A stretch of DNA of 64,000 nt from Natrinema zhouii (GCF_013456555.2 NZ_CP059154.1:1-64000); one strand, 5' to 3'; positions 16,320-25,557 are shown, numbered from the stretch's first letter. The notes: a model not told the origin generated them from the letters alone. Numbers and translations are program-made.

Positions 16320-17507
16320 TTAGCTATCCGCTTCCGTCGGGGTCGTTCCGGGCTCTCGTTCGGGGAGGTCGGTGAGCCCGTGGACCAGCGCGTCGCCGGT
16401 GGCGGTATCGAAGAGGTGGATCTTGGACCGATCCAGCACGACGTTAACGTCCTGATCCGCCTCGATGTCCGTATCGGGGGTGACGCTCATCAGCAACTGG
16501 TTGGGCGAGGTAGCAGCGTCTTTCTCCATCGATCCCGCTGCGGCCTCGGAGAGCAGCAGGTAGACGAAGACCTCGTCTCCCATCGGCTCGAGGACGTCGG
16601 TTCGAGCGTCGATGGGGTCCGTCGACGAGGCGAGCGACTCCGCGTATTGGGTCAGATGGACGTCCTCCGGCCTGATACCGAGCGTGACGTCGTCGCCGAC
16701 GTTCACACCCGGAATCTGGGCGGGGTCGAAATCGACGGAGAAGTTGTTCGTCTCGAGGCCGCTCTCGACGAGTTTGCCCTCGACGAAGTTCATCGACGGC
16801 GAGCCGATGAAGCCCGCGACGAACAGGTTCGTGGGTTCGTTGTAACAGACCAGTGGCGGGGCGATCTGCTGGAGCTTGCCATCGTTCAGAACGGCGATCC
16901 GGTTGGACATCGTCATCGCCTCGGCCTGATCGTGGGTGACGTAGATGACCGTCGCGTCGAGTTCTCGGTGGAGCCGCTGGAGCTCCGTCCGCATGTGCAC
17001 CCGCAGCTTCGCGTCGAGGTTCGCCAGCGGCTCGTCCATCAGGAATACGTCCGGGTTGCGAACGATCGCGCGGGCGATACCCACCCGCTGTTGCTGGCCG
17101 CCGGACATCTCCGCCGGCATTCGTTCGAGCATCCCCTCGAGTTGGACGATGTCGGCGGCCTCCTCGACGCGGCGTCGGACCTCCTCGTCGTCATACTTTC
17201 GCAACCGGAGGCCGAAGGAGATGTTCTCGTAGACGTCCATGTGCGGGAACAGAGCGATGTTTTGGAAGACCATCGCTACCCCGCGGTCCTTGGGGGCGAG
17301 GCCGGTGACATCGTCGTCGCCGATGTACACCCGCCCCTCGGTGGGTGTCGTCAGCCCCGCGACGGTTTCCATGGTCGTCGACTTCCCGCAGCCCGAGGGG
17401 CCGACGAAGGTGACGAACTCCCCGTCTTCGACCTCGAGGCTGACGTCGTCGACAGCCGTTTCCTCTCCGTACCGTTTCGTGATGTTCTCGAGTCGTACTC
17501 GTGCCAT
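16320..17507 (-). CDS. Sugar ABC transporter ATP-binding protein (UgpC/MalK type)
   Basis: A 395-residue ATPase energising carbohydrate import. Walker A GPSGCGKST (36-44), Q-loop FQNIALFPHMDV, signature MSGGQQQRVGIARAI (about 134-148), Walker B FLMDEPLANLDAKLR and H-loop VTHDQAEA are all intact. The C-terminal 150 residues form the OB-fold regulatory region of the MalK/UgpC group (LGIRPEDV), which docks to two permeases. Its start lies 4 bases from the stop of the permease gene upstream, so the two are one transcription unit. The tail is acidic and rich in Thr/Glu/Pro. Confidence 0.92.
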   Translation of the reverse strand: MARVRLENITKRYGEETAVDDVSLEVEDGEFVTFVGPSGCGKSTTMETVAGLTTPTEGRVYIGDDDVTGLAPKDRGVAMVFQNIALFPHMDVYENISFGLRLRKYDDEEVRRRVEEAADIVQLEGMLERMPAEMSGGQQQRVGIARAIVRNPDVFLMDEPLANLDAKLRVHMRTELQRLHRELDATVIYVTHDQAEAMTMSNRIAVLNDGKLQQIAPPLVCYNEPTNLFVAGFIGSPSMNFVEGKLVESGLETNNFSVDFDPAQIPGVNVGDDVTLGIRPEDVHLTQYAESLASSTDPIDARTDVLEPMGDEVFVYLLLSEAAAGSMEKDAATSPNQLLMSVTPDTDIEADQDVNVVLDRSKIHLFDTATGDALVHGLTDLPEREPGTTPTEADS

Positions 17508-17511
17508 TGTG

Positions 17512-18549
17512 TTACTCTTTGAGTGCTCCTGCGGTGAGTCCGCTGACGATCTTTTCCTGTGCGATGACCACGAGGATCGCGACGGGAATTACTCCGATGA
17601 TACTCGCGGCGGCCATCAGATGGTACAGCACCTCGTACTGGCCCTGGTAGGCGAGCATGCCCTCGAGGATCGGCGCCCAATTTTCCGGCTGCCCGTCCGT
17701 CATCAGGAACGAGAAGAAGAACTCGTTGTAGACGGCGATGAAGGTCAACACCCCGGCGGTTGCGACACCGGGTGCCGAAAGCGGGATAATGACCCGGAAC
17801 AGCGCGCCGAGCCGAGTCGTCCCTTCGACGCGGGCCGCGTCCTCCAGTCCGTCCGGAATCTGCGAGTAGAAGGTCGTGAGGATGAAGATTGCCAGCGGCA
17901 TGAAGATTGCCGACAGCGGTGTCACCATCGCGAAGGGCGTGTTGTAGAGGGTTCCGTCGCCCGTGATCGGCTCGAGGAGGAAAAACGAGGTGTTAAAGAG
18001 GTCGTTTAGCGGGATGAAGAAGGCCGCCGGCGGGAAGAACGATATCACTAACACGAGCAGCATGAGCGGCGTCCGGCCGGGGAACTCGAGTCGGCCGAAT
18101 GCGTAGCCCGCGAGGCTGCCGACGATGAGGACGACCGCGGTCGACCCCAGCGCGATCACGAAGCTGTTGAACATGTACCAGTGGAACGGGATGACCTCGA
18201 ACACCTCGACGAACGCGCCCGGATTGAACCCGTTCGGCGTGAAGACGATGTCCTGGAGCTGTCCCTCCGGCGTCAGTGCGACCATGAGCAGCCAGTAGAA
18301 CGGGAACAGCGTCGTAAAGAGGAAGAAGATCGCCGCGACGTAGAACAGCGCCCGGTAGACTCGCTCCGGGTTCTGGATTGAGTCGGCGGCCCACTGCTGG
18401 AGCGGGCTGCGGTCGAGCTCCGCGTCGCGGCCCTCCTTGAGGACGTCGGTGCCCCCGTCGGGGCGTCGGAGCGTCGGATCTCTCGGTCGGTCGTCGCCGT
18501 CGGTACCTCCGGTGTCGGTCGGATCGGTGGAGTCGTGCGGATCGGACAT
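17512..18549 (-). CDS. Sugar ABC transporter permease (MalG type)
   Basis: A 345-residue inner-membrane permease with six predicted helices. The EAA loop that contacts the ATPase is visible as DGLEDAARVEGTTRLGALFR. The first 75 residues are a charged, disordered cytoplasmic tail typical of haloarchaeal permeases. ATG 18549 overlaps the stop of the MalF-type gene by four bases (ATGA) and is chosen over longer in-frame extensions, which would read through that gene. It pairs with the MalF-type partner to form the channel. Confidence 0.9.
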   Translation of the reverse strand: MSDPHDSTDPTDTGGTDGDDRPRDPTLRRPDGGTDVLKEGRDAELDRSPLQQWAADSIQNPERVYRALFYVAAIFFLFTTLFPFYWLLMVALTPEGQLQDIVFTPNGFNPGAFVEVFEVIPFHWYMFNSFVIALGSTAVVLIVGSLAGYAFGRLEFPGRTPLMLLVLVISFFPPAAFFIPLNDLFNTSFFLLEPITGDGTLYNTPFAMVTPLSAIFMPLAIFILTTFYSQIPDGLEDAARVEGTTRLGALFRVIIPLSAPGVATAGVLTFIAVYNEFFFSFLMTDGQPENWAPILEGMLAYQGQYEVLYHLMAAASIIGVIPVAILVVIAQEKIVSGLTAGALKE

Positions 18550-19577
18550 CAGTACATTCCTCCTTCGGTGTCGCGGAACAGGACCACGTAGCCGCCGATG
18601 ATGATTCCGATGACGAGCGCGGTCGTGAACGCGACGGTCGCCGCGGTCGCGAAGATGCGGGTGCCGCCGAACATCGCCTCGACGACTAGGCAGGTCAGCG
18701 ACGGCACCGTCGTACAGCCGGCGGTCGACTCGATTAGCCCGAAGACCCGCATCGCGTCCATCGTCCGGAACAGCATCGCGACCAGCAGAGCGGGCATCAC
18801 CAGCGGCAGGGTGATCAGCTTGAACCGCTGCCACGGCGAGGCGCCGGCGACCCTCGCGACGTCGTAGAGGCTCCGATCGACGCTCTGGAGCCCCGCGAGG
18901 ATCAGCAGGGCCATGAACGCCGAGGACTTCCAGATGTCGGCCACGAGGATGATGATAAAGGAGTCCCGGCTGTTGGCAAGCGGGGCGTCGCTGAAGATGC
19001 CGAACCACTGCATCAGGTCAGTGCCGAACCCGACCTCCGGCTGGAACATCAGGAAGAAGATCATCCCCTGGATGACGATCGGCACCGCCCACGGCAGGAT
19101 GATCGCCACGCGGACCCAGCGCCGACCCCTGAAGTCCTGATCGAGCACGTAGGCCTGGCCGAACCCAATCACCGTCTCGAGGACCACGCTGATGACCGCG
19201 AACGCGAGCGTGACGAACAGCGCCTGCTGGAAGAACGGCGTGCCGAGTTCGACGAAGGGGAACGACGACGTCAGCCCGACGTCGAGGAACTGGCGAGCCA
19301 GCCGCGCGTTCCCGGTGAGAATGTCGACGTAGTTCTCGACGCCGACGAAGGCGCCCAGCGGCTCGAAGCCGCGGGTCTGGTCCGCCCGCAAGGACATGAC
19401 GAACGTTCGGAGCAGCGGGTAGAACGCCACCAGCGTCAGCAGCGCGAACGCCGGCAACAGGAGCAGGTAGGCGTAGGCCGCCTCGCTCAGGTTCTCCATC
19501 CAGTTGACGACGGCGTTCCCGGTGCGTTCGCGTTCGGTCGGTTCACCTCCGGTCAGCGTATCGGTATCAGTCGACAT
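18549..19577 (-). CDS. Sugar ABC transporter permease (MalF type)
   Basis: A 342-residue permease with a cytoplasmic N-terminus and six to seven hydrophobic segments. The EAA motif is LYDVARVAGASPWQRFKLIT, and the LPWAVPIVIQGMIFFLMF helix is typical of CUT1-family MalF/UgpA proteins. A periplasm-side loop before TM2 (about residues 60-120) is present, but not the large domain of enterobacterial MalF. The gene overlaps the binding-protein gene by 11 bp and the MalG-type gene by 4 bp. Confidence 0.9.
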   Translation of the reverse strand: MSTDTDTLTGGEPTERERTGNAVVNWMENLSEAAYAYLLLLPAFALLTLVAFYPLLRTFVMSLRADQTRGFEPLGAFVGVENYVDILTGNARLARQFLDVGLTSSFPFVELGTPFFQQALFVTLAFAVISVVLETVIGFGQAYVLDQDFRGRRWVRVAIILPWAVPIVIQGMIFFLMFQPEVGFGTDLMQWFGIFSDAPLANSRDSFIIILVADIWKSSAFMALLILAGLQSVDRSLYDVARVAGASPWQRFKLITLPLVMPALLVAMLFRTMDAMRVFGLIESTAGCTTVPSLTCLVVEAMFGGTRIFATAATVAFTTALVIGIIIGGYVVLFRDTEGGMY

Positions 19578-21036
19578 TCTGTTCGGCCACCTCCGTTTCG
19601 CTTGACTCCAGTCGACCCGCGAGGTCGCTCATCGCTCCCTCGGGTGATTTCGTTCCCCGGTAGGCGGCATTGACCTCCTGGTAGATCAGCGCCGACTGCT
19701 CCGGCCAGACGTCGGTCACCGGCCGCGGAATCGCGTTCTCGCTGGCCTGCAAGAGGACGTCCGTGTACCGGGCCGACGGACCGATCTCGTCGGGATCGGC
19801 CTCCTCGATCAGATCGACGTTCGGCGGCAGGAACCCGCCCAGTTCGTATATCGTGAGCTGTACTTCCGGATCGCTGAAGGCCTCGAGGACCTGCAGGGCC
19901 TCCTCGCTGCGCTCCGAGAACGGACTCACGACGAGGTTCCAGCCGCCAAGCGCCGCGGCGGAACCGCCGACACCCTCGTACTCGGCGTCTTCGGGCGCCG
20001 TCGCGTAGGGACGGGTCATGACGCCCAAATCCTCGCCGAACGCGTCCTCGCCGCCGGTCTCGGCGATCGCGAACGGCCAGTTGCGGTTGGCGACGGCGTC
20101 GCCAGCCGCGAAGGGATTGAGCGACTCCTGTTCGGTCCACTGGACGACGGCGGAGGGGCAGATCTCCGGATAGCCGTCGAGGCCGTTCGGATCGTCGCCG
20201 TTGATGAACGCGCGCATCATGCGGATCGCGTCGATGGCCGGCTCTTCGTCGATCGTCACCGGACGATCGCCGGCCGTGAACAGGTTGTCGACGCCGCCGA
20301 AGTACGCGCCGCCCCAGGAGGTCATCACCTCGTTGAACGTACAGCAAGCCAGCCCCTCGTAGGCGGCCCCCTGCGTCGTGAAGCCGTACTGGACGTCGGA
20401 CTCGCTCATCGCGTCGTCGACGGCCGTCGCGAACTCCTCCCAGGAGGGCGGATCGGTCGCCCAGCCGCTCGTATCGTGGCCCGCGTCCTCGATGAGGTCC
20501 TGCCGGTACAACATCAGGCCGAAGTCCGGAAACAGCGGCACGGCGTGTAGGTCGTCGGTCCCCGGATGGCGGGCCGTCTCGACGATCGCCTCGCTATAGT
20601 CCTCCTCGACGCGCGAGAGGGCCTCGTCTCCGAGGTGTTCGCTCAGGTTGGTCGTCTGCTCCCGAAGGATGAAGGGAATCGTCCAGCCGCTGTCCATCAT
20701 GTGGATGTCCGGCGGGGCCCGCCCCGCCTGAAGTGCCGCCTGGGCCTCCTGCATCCGCTGGACGGAGTCGCTGACGACCGTCTGAACCTCAACGCGGATG
20801 TCCTCATCGAGGCCGGCGTCCCACAGCGCCTGCTGGATCGAGGGATCGTCGCCGTCGCTGTGCATGATCCCTGCGACGTCTGAGGCGGCGGTCATCACCA
20901 CAGTCCCCGGTTCGCGACCCCGGCCGAGACAACCGGTGACGGCGATCGCTCCTGCTGTCGACGCTGATGCAGCTTTCAGGAACGACCGGCGTCCCGGGCG
21001 GAAGCGGTCGCGTCTGCCGGCGGTATCGCGTCCCAT
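19567..21036 (-). CDS. Sugar ABC transporter solute-binding lipoprotein
   Basis: A 489-residue family-1 extracellular binding protein. It is exported folded by the Tat route (RRSFLKA with the Arg pair at 16-17) and anchored at Cys36 of the lipobox VTGC. The bi-lobed binding fold is recognisable from IHMMDSGWTIPFILREQTTNL, LHAVPLFPDFGLMLYRQDLI and AALGGWNLVVSPFSERSEEA. The CUT1-type partners imply a di- or oligosaccharide, glycoside or glycerol-phosphate ligand. A TATA-like TATTTATAG on the minus strand (about 21073-21082) gives a short leader. It is the first gene of the transport operon, preceded by the TrmB-type regulator gene. Confidence 0.92.
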   Translation of the reverse strand: MGRDTAGRRDRFRPGRRSFLKAASASTAGAIAVTGCLGRGREPGTVVMTAASDVAGIMHSDGDDPSIQQALWDAGLDEDIRVEVQTVVSDSVQRMQEAQAALQAGRAPPDIHMMDSGWTIPFILREQTTNLSEHLGDEALSRVEEDYSEAIVETARHPGTDDLHAVPLFPDFGLMLYRQDLIEDAGHDTSGWATDPPSWEEFATAVDDAMSESDVQYGFTTQGAAYEGLACCTFNEVMTSWGGAYFGGVDNLFTAGDRPVTIDEEPAIDAIRMMRAFINGDDPNGLDGYPEICPSAVVQWTEQESLNPFAAGDAVANRNWPFAIAETGGEDAFGEDLGVMTRPYATAPEDAEYEGVGGSAAALGGWNLVVSPFSERSEEALQVLEAFSDPEVQLTIYELGGFLPPNVDLIEEADPDEIGPSARYTDVLLQASENAIPRPVTDVWPEQSALIYQEVNAAYRGTKSPEGAMSDLAGRLESSETEVAEQNVD

Positions 21037-21369
21037 GCGAGGAAACGAACCACGTTCTTTGACTTAATTGTTAGCTATAAATATGGTAATAATATGTGAA
21101 TGTTCGGATAGAGCTCCAATTATGGTTACCAATTGGTGGATCCGAAGTGACCACTATCGATTCAGTTAGAGAACAAATCGAACGCTCGTCACTACTCATC
21201 TGTTACGCGCCGGCAGTCGGGCCGACTGCCAGCCGACGGACTCTGATCACACTCTCTCTCACGCTAAAAGTCAATCTCACGCTAAAAGTCAACAGTTCCG
21301 ACGACCAGCACCGACAATTGCCTGATGAATCGGCGTTCGGTTCGATAGCTGTTTCACCGCATCGTGCGA
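21037..21369. promoter_or_regulatory. Operon control region: palindrome and 18-bp tandem duplication
   Basis: The 333-bp gap between the regulator and the binding-protein gene carries the perfect palindrome ACCAATTGGT (21128-21137), about 50 bp upstream of the operon's TATA-like box, and an exact tandem copy of TCTCACGCTAAAAGTCAA (21257-21274 and 21275-21292). Either could bind the adjacent TrmB-type regulator. No gene seen. Confidence 0.5.
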
Positions 21370-22437
21370 TCAGCGGTCCTCGAGCGTCGGTGGCTCGTCC
21401 CGACCGATGTGGATTTCGTGGGCCTCGATGTCCTCGAGGGCTGCGACGCGGCCGCCGACGGAGAGCTCCTCGCCCTCCTCGGTTTCGATTGTGAGGCTAG
21501 CGACTTCCTCGCTAACCTCGAAGGAGATGTCGCGAATTCGACCGCGGACGATCCGCTGGCCGCCGACCTCGACGTCGCGACCGTCGATGGTCGCGTAGAA
21601 CTCGCCGCCCTCGTCGAGCAGGTCTTTGACGCATCGACGGATCGAGGCGTACTTCCGGGGGTACGATCGCGTGGTGTCGTCCTCGCCGAGCACTCGTTCG
21701 GCGGTCGTCCAGAGGACGGTCCCGAAGAACCCGGAGATGAGAAAGCCTAGCGCCGATCGGTTGAAGATGACGCCGTAGCGATCCTGATCGTCGCGCAGGG
21801 CGTCCTGGGTGGCGTAGACGGAGTAGTTGCCGTCGGCGACGGCGACGACCGGCGTCGTGATTCCCCGCCGGGCGCGGGCAGTCGATGCGATCTCACCGTA
21901 CGCGAACTCGGCCGGATCGGGTGCCTCGCTCGCCGGCGTCACGATCAGATCGACGCTCACGCCGGTCTCGACCGCCTCGCGCAGTTCCGCATCGAACCGG
22001 GTCAGCAGGTCCGGCGTCAAGGAGAGCGCGAGTTCGAACTCCGCGCCGTTGATGACCTCCTCGAGGTAGCGCAGAATCGTCGATCGCGACTTCACGAGGG
22101 AGACCGCCTCCGTGTCGCGGGCCGGCGCGGTGTAGCGGGCCTCGAGTTCGTCGATCATCTGCTCGAAGGAGGACTGGACGTCGTCGAAAGCCTCCCCGGG
22201 ATCGATCGCGACGACCTTCATGGGGCGGGATTCGCGCAGTTCGACGAGTCCACGATCGCTGAGACTGCGGACGGTGTCGTACACTCGAGGTTGCGGGATA
22301 TCCGTTCGGTCCGCGATCTCGCTCGCCGTGAGTTGCCCCTGCTCTAACACGGTGAGGTAGGCGTCGATCTCGTACTCGCCGAGATTGAACCGATCCCCGA
22401 CTCGCTCGACCGTCGAGCGTAGTTCGTCTGGTACCAT
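21370..22437 (-). CDS. trmB: TrmB-family sugar-sensing transcriptional regulator
   Basis: A 355-residue regulator. An N-terminal winged helix (about 14-70: [19 protein letters not shown] then a wing) is followed by a coiled-coil segment ([13 protein letters not shown]) and a sugar-binding TrmB C-domain (about 110-330) including [13 protein letters not shown] and [14 protein letters not shown] strands. In haloarchaea TrmB proteins control sugar transport and central carbon genes and release DNA when sugar binds. It lies directly upstream of the sugar ABC operon on the same strand, so it probably regulates it. The promoter contains TATT-N7-GAGTA, close to the TACT-N7/8-GAGTA box reported for Halobacterium TrmB. 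Confidence 0.85.
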   Translation of the reverse strand: MVPDELRSTVERVGDRFNLGEYEIDAYLTVLEQGQLTASEIADRTDIPQPRVYDTVRSLSDRGLVELRESRPMKVVAIDPGEAFDDVQSSFEQMIDELEARYTAPARDTEAVSLVKSRSTILRYLEEVINGAEFELALSLTPDLLTRFDAELREAVETGVSVDLIVTPASEAPDPAEFAYGEIASTARARRGITTPVVAVADGNYSVYATQDALRDDQDRYGVIFNRSALGFLISGFFGTVLWTTAERVLGEDDTTRSYPRKYASIRRCVKDLLDEGGEFYATIDGRDVEVGGQRIVRGRIRDISFEVSEEVASLTIETEEGEELSVGGRVAALEDIEAHEIHIGRDEPPTLEDR

Positions 22438-22471
22438 ACTGGCCCCCTACGATCCCGGCGACTAAATGATT

Positions 22472-22487
22472 TATTATATTCTGAGTA
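22472..22487. promoter_or_regulatory. TrmB-box-like motif in the trmB promoter
   Basis: Reads TATTATATTCTGAGTA, one base off the TACT-N7-GAGTA pattern known for Halobacterium TrmB. On the minus strand it overlaps an AT-rich core promoter about 35-50 bp before the trmB ATG, compatible with autoregulation. It also lies about 90 bp upstream of the divergent mscS-like gene. Confidence 0.4.
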
Positions 22488-22577
22488 GCACGCGTTTTCG
22501 AAATCAGGTTGTTCCGCGATCGGTGCCCGAAACTGATGGTCAGAACCCTTAACCACTATCGGCCTGAGAGTGTTGCC

Positions 22578-23570
22578 ATGCGCAGGGTCCTCCAGGCGAA
22601 CGAACGCACGATAGCCGAGGACATCAAGAGTGAACTCCCCGATCTGGTACCGCTGGGGGTAGTCGAAATCGGTCTCGCAATCATCGTCCTGGCGATCGGT
22701 TGGTATCTCTCGAAACTCGCCGTTCGGATCGCCGGTCGGACAGTTGCGCGCCGAATCGAACGGCCGAGCGTCACGCGCACCGTTCTCCGCGGTGTCAAGG
22801 CCGCCGTTCTCCTCTGGGCGGCGGCCATCGCCGCCAGTATCGTCGGCGTCGGCGATACGCAAATCCTCCTCTCGGTGACCGTCATCTCGGCCGTGATCGC
22901 GATTGTCCTCGCGCCGCTGGCGGGCAGTCTGATCAATGGCCTCTACGTCCTCGCCGATCGGCCCTACGAGATCGGCGACATGATCGAAGTCACCGACGCC
23001 GGTCACCGCGGGTTCGTTGAGGACATCACGATCCGGTACACGAAGATCTTCACGCTCCAGAACACCTTCATCGTCATTCCGAACTCCGAGATTCACGCGC
23101 GCGACGTGGTCAATTACTCCGCGGAGGACGAACGCACGCGGGTCTCGGTCGGGTTCGATATCACCTACGAGAGCGATCTCGAGGTTGCACGTCAGGCCGC
23201 CGAACGGGCCGCCCGAGGCGTCGACAACGTCATCTCGGGGGGGCCGGATATCCGGATCGGTAGCGCCCGATACGCCGCAGCACCCTCCTGTTACATCAAC
23301 GAGTACGGCGATCACGGGGTCGCGCTCGAGTTGTTCTTCTGGATGAAACATCCCTACAAGCAGACCGTCGTCCGGTCGGCAGTCCAGGACGCCATCGGCG
23401 AACGCTTCACGGATCTCGACGTGGAGTTCGCCTACCCGCACCGCCACCACGTCTTCGACGAGACGAGTGGTGTCGCGCGACTGGCCGTTGACGATTCGGA
23501 ATCCGAGCGGACGTCCGCTGATTCGCCTGTCGAACCGGGCGGGAATCCCGCGGACCCGGCCGATCGGTAA
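22578..23570 (+). CDS. mscS: MscS-type mechanosensitive channel
   Basis: A 330-residue small-conductance mechanosensitive channel that vents solutes on osmotic down-shock. There are three N-terminal hydrophobic helices (about 24-45, 70-95, 98-125); the last is the Ala/Gly-rich pore helix followed by LAGSLINGLYVLADRPYEIG (about 117-136), the strongest MscS signature. The beta domain (FVEDITIRYTKIFT...VIPNSEIHARDVVNYS) and mixed C-terminal domain follow, with a haloarchaeal acidic tail. ATG 22578 is preferred over an upstream in-frame start because the added residues are not family-like. Divergent from trmB. Confidence 0.9.
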   Translation: MRRVLQANERTIAEDIKSELPDLVPLGVVEIGLAIIVLAIGWYLSKLAVRIAGRTVARRIERPSVTRTVLRGVKAAVLLWAAAIAASIVGVGDTQILLSVTVISAVIAIVLAPLAGSLINGLYVLADRPYEIGDMIEVTDAGHRGFVEDITIRYTKIFTLQNTFIVIPNSEIHARDVVNYSAEDERTRVSVGFDITYESDLEVARQAAERAARGVDNVISGGPDIRIGSARYAAAPSCYINEYGDHGVALELFFWMKHPYKQTVVRSAVQDAIGERFTDLDVEFAYPHRHHVFDETSGVARLAVDDSESERTSADSPVEPGGNPADPADR

Positions 23571-23669
23571 CGACTGCACTCTCGGTCACGACGACGCTCT
23601 CGTTCGCTCGCTGTCCATATCGTGATGGTAATTTATACGCCACCCAGTCTAATCGAAACGCACCCACAG

Positions 23670-24110
23670 ATGTACGACGACGTTCTCATTCCCACCGACG
23701 GAAGCGACACGATCTCCGAGACGCTCGCTCACGGACTCCCGATCGCTGCGAACAACGACGCGACGGTTCACACGCTGTACGTGGTCGATAGCCGCGTCAC
23801 CGCCGCCGCCGGCGAGGACACCAGTACGGACCTCGAGCGGACGCTCGAAGACGAGGGCCGGGCAGCCGTCGCTGCCGTCGAGGAACGAGCGACGGCCGAG
23901 GGGCTCGAGACCGTCAGCGAGGTGCGCCAGGGGACGCCCGCGAAGACGATCCTCGAGTACGCCGACGAGCAGGGAATCGATCTGATCGTCATCGGCACTC
24001 GAGGGAAGAGTCCGCGAGAGAAAGTGACCTCGCTCGGAAGCGTCTCGGAACGGGTCGTCGACAACGCCTCGATCCCGGTGTTCGTCGTACGAAACGCGGG
24101 CAACGAGTAA
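23670..24110 (+). CDS. Universal stress protein (UspA family)
   Basis: A 146-residue UspA-fold protein. It starts MYDDVLIPTDGSDTI, has the VHTLYVVDSR strand and ends with the ATP-binding loop VIGTRGKSPREKVTSLGSVS (G-x2-G-x9-G(S/T) pattern), so it probably binds ATP. These proteins form dimers with poorly defined signalling or stress roles; haloarchaea have dozens. ATG 23670 is chosen because family members begin MYDxVLxPTDGS. It is monocistronic and faces the UspA gene at 24148-24558. Confidence 0.9.
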   Translation: MYDDVLIPTDGSDTISETLAHGLPIAANNDATVHTLYVVDSRVTAAAGEDTSTDLERTLEDEGRAAVAAVEERATAEGLETVSEVRQGTPAKTILEYADEQGIDLIVIGTRGKSPREKVTSLGSVSERVVDNASIPVFVVRNAGNE

Positions 24111-24147
24111 CGGCGGTCGGCGAGAATCGAACGCGGAAGAGGTGAGC

Positions 24148-24558
24148 TCAGGCGCTCGCGCTTTCGACCGTAATGACTTCGCAGTCGAGGTGGCTTCGCA
24201 GATACCGATCGATATCGGGGTTGTCGGTAAAGCGCTGGAAGATGCGTCGGAGCCGACTCGCTTGCTTGCTGCCGATCACGACGGCGTCGGCTTGCTCCGC
24301 CGCGACTTCGTCGAGGATGCTTTCCTCGACGAGAAAGCCAGTCCGAACGACATAGCGGGCACTCTCGAGCCCTCCAAACACCCTCTCGACGGCGTTTTTG
24401 AGATCGATACGCGTCACTTTCCGCCCGTTCTGATAGAGGTCGACGTGGAGGATGGTCAACGCAGCCTCCCGCTCGCGGGCAACCTCGATCGCCCGCTCGA
24501 GCGTTCGCTTCGAATGCTTCGACAGTGGATATCGAACGGGAACCACGACCAACGACAT
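24148..24558 (-). CDS. Universal stress protein (UspA-like), divergent
   Basis: A 136-residue UspA-like protein: MSLVVVPVRYPLSKHSKRTL at the N-terminus, LTILHVDLYQNGRKV, VVRTGFLVEESILDEVAAEQ, and VVIGSKQASRLRRIFQRF in place of the ATP loop. The usual G-x2-G-x9-G pattern is not kept, so it is probably a non-ATP-binding member. It is more basic than the neighbouring UspA. ATG 24558 removes 23 upstream residues of weak quality. Convergent with the UspA gene on its left, with 37 bp between. Confidence 0.82.
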   Translation of the reverse strand: MSLVVVPVRYPLSKHSKRTLERAIEVAREREAALTILHVDLYQNGRKVTRIDLKNAVERVFGGLESARYVVRTGFLVEESILDEVAAEQADAVVIGSKQASRLRRIFQRFTDNPDIDRYLRSHLDCEVITVESASA

Positions 24559-24747
24559 TAGACGTTCGAACGACACCCGTGCGGGTAAACCTTTCAGTAC
24601 GGACAGTCTATACTGCGAACCTGTCACACGCTATCATCCGAACATGTAAGATGTTTGGGTAGCGTGTCTCGGGTTCGCTAGTCGCTCGAGGCGGCGATAT
24701 CGACCCGGACAGACAGTCATTTACCGCGAGCAACGGTATGGTCGGAC

Positions 24748-24987
24748 ATGCGAACCTGGTCGACCGACGACGGCGATACCGTCTATATTTCGGAGACGGA
24801 CGGCGACAAGGGGTCGAAGGGCCCCTTCCTCGTTGCCTACGAATCCAGCGACGCCAACCGACGATACGGCTGGTTCTGTACGAACTGCGAGACCCTCGAC
24901 AACGCGATGGACGCGATGGGTCGGATCCAATGCAACCAGTGTGGGAACTTCCGAAAACCCACGGAGTGGGACGCCGCCCACGAGTGA
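24748..24987 (+). CDS. Zinc-ribbon protein of the haloarchaeal DUF5816 type
   Basis: A 79-residue protein with two CxxC pairs (CTNC and CNQC in RYGWFCTNCETLDN and RIQCNQCGNFRKP), a compact zinc ribbon, and an N-terminal strand-rich part (DGDTVYISETDGDKG). The pattern matches the DUF5816 family as I remember it. The ATG lies shortly after a TTTACCGCG-like promoter segment. No partner gene suggests a function; it stands alone between UspA and the 25179 gene. Confidence 0.75.
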   Translation: MRTWSTDDGDTVYISETDGDKGSKGPFLVAYESSDANRRYGWFCTNCETLDNAMDAMGRIQCNQCGNFRKPTEWDAAHE

Positions 24988-25178
24988 CCCCGTCGTTCCC
25001 TGAACGCGTTCCGCGCCGGAAACCGGCGATCGGTAACAGACTATTACTACCCAAAAACACCTGCTACCGGACCACCGCTCGCTCGGAACCTCGAGGAAGT
25101 TCCGACTAGCCCGGCAGTAACTGGAGATTCTTGTTACGTACTAACATTTATGGTGGATGCCGGCATAGACGATAGTGA

Positions 25179-25502
25179 ATGGGTCCTGTTAACATGCGAC
25201 TCGTCGAGCAGGCCAGGTCGATCTTCGCAGAGCTGGGCTACACCGTCGAAGGTAACGGCCCCGAGTTTCGCGCCGAACGCGCGTGGAAAGTCGTCCACGT
25301 AAACGCCGTCCTCGAGACAGGGGAGCTTCCGTCCTCGTCGTCGGGACAGTTCCACTGTTTCGTCGCCGAACCCGAGGACGCGGACGATCTCGAGGCGCGC
25401 CTCGAACGGACGAATCCGAACTACGAGTGGGCGATTATGGTCGTCGACGGAGAGGACTATCAGGTCGAACGAGCGCCGCCAGGACCGCGAGTATCAGCGT
25501 AG
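25179..25502 (+). CDS. Conserved haloarchaeal protein (DUF7116-like)
   Basis: A 107-residue soluble protein: an N-terminal helix (RLVEQARSIFAELGYTV), a basic strand pair around FRAERAWKVVHVNAV, a Ser-rich turn, then GQFHCFVAEPEDADDLEARL and NPNYEWAIMVVDGEDYQVERA. It resembles a small family seen across haloarchaea (DUF7116, from memory) with no known activity. Two starts are possible: ATG 25179, which suits the TATA-like CATTTATGG at about 25145, and ATG 25194 where strong family similarity seems to begin. It is followed by the convergent aminotransferase gene. Confidence 0.75.
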   Translation: MGPVNMRLVEQARSIFAELGYTVEGNGPEFRAERAWKVVHVNAVLETGELPSSSSGQFHCFVAEPEDADDLEARLERTNPNYEWAIMVVDGEDYQVERAPPGPRVSA

Positions 25503-25557
25503 CAAACGACGGTTTGCGGATCCGGCCGTTCGAAACCCGGCCGTCGCGGAACGTTCC

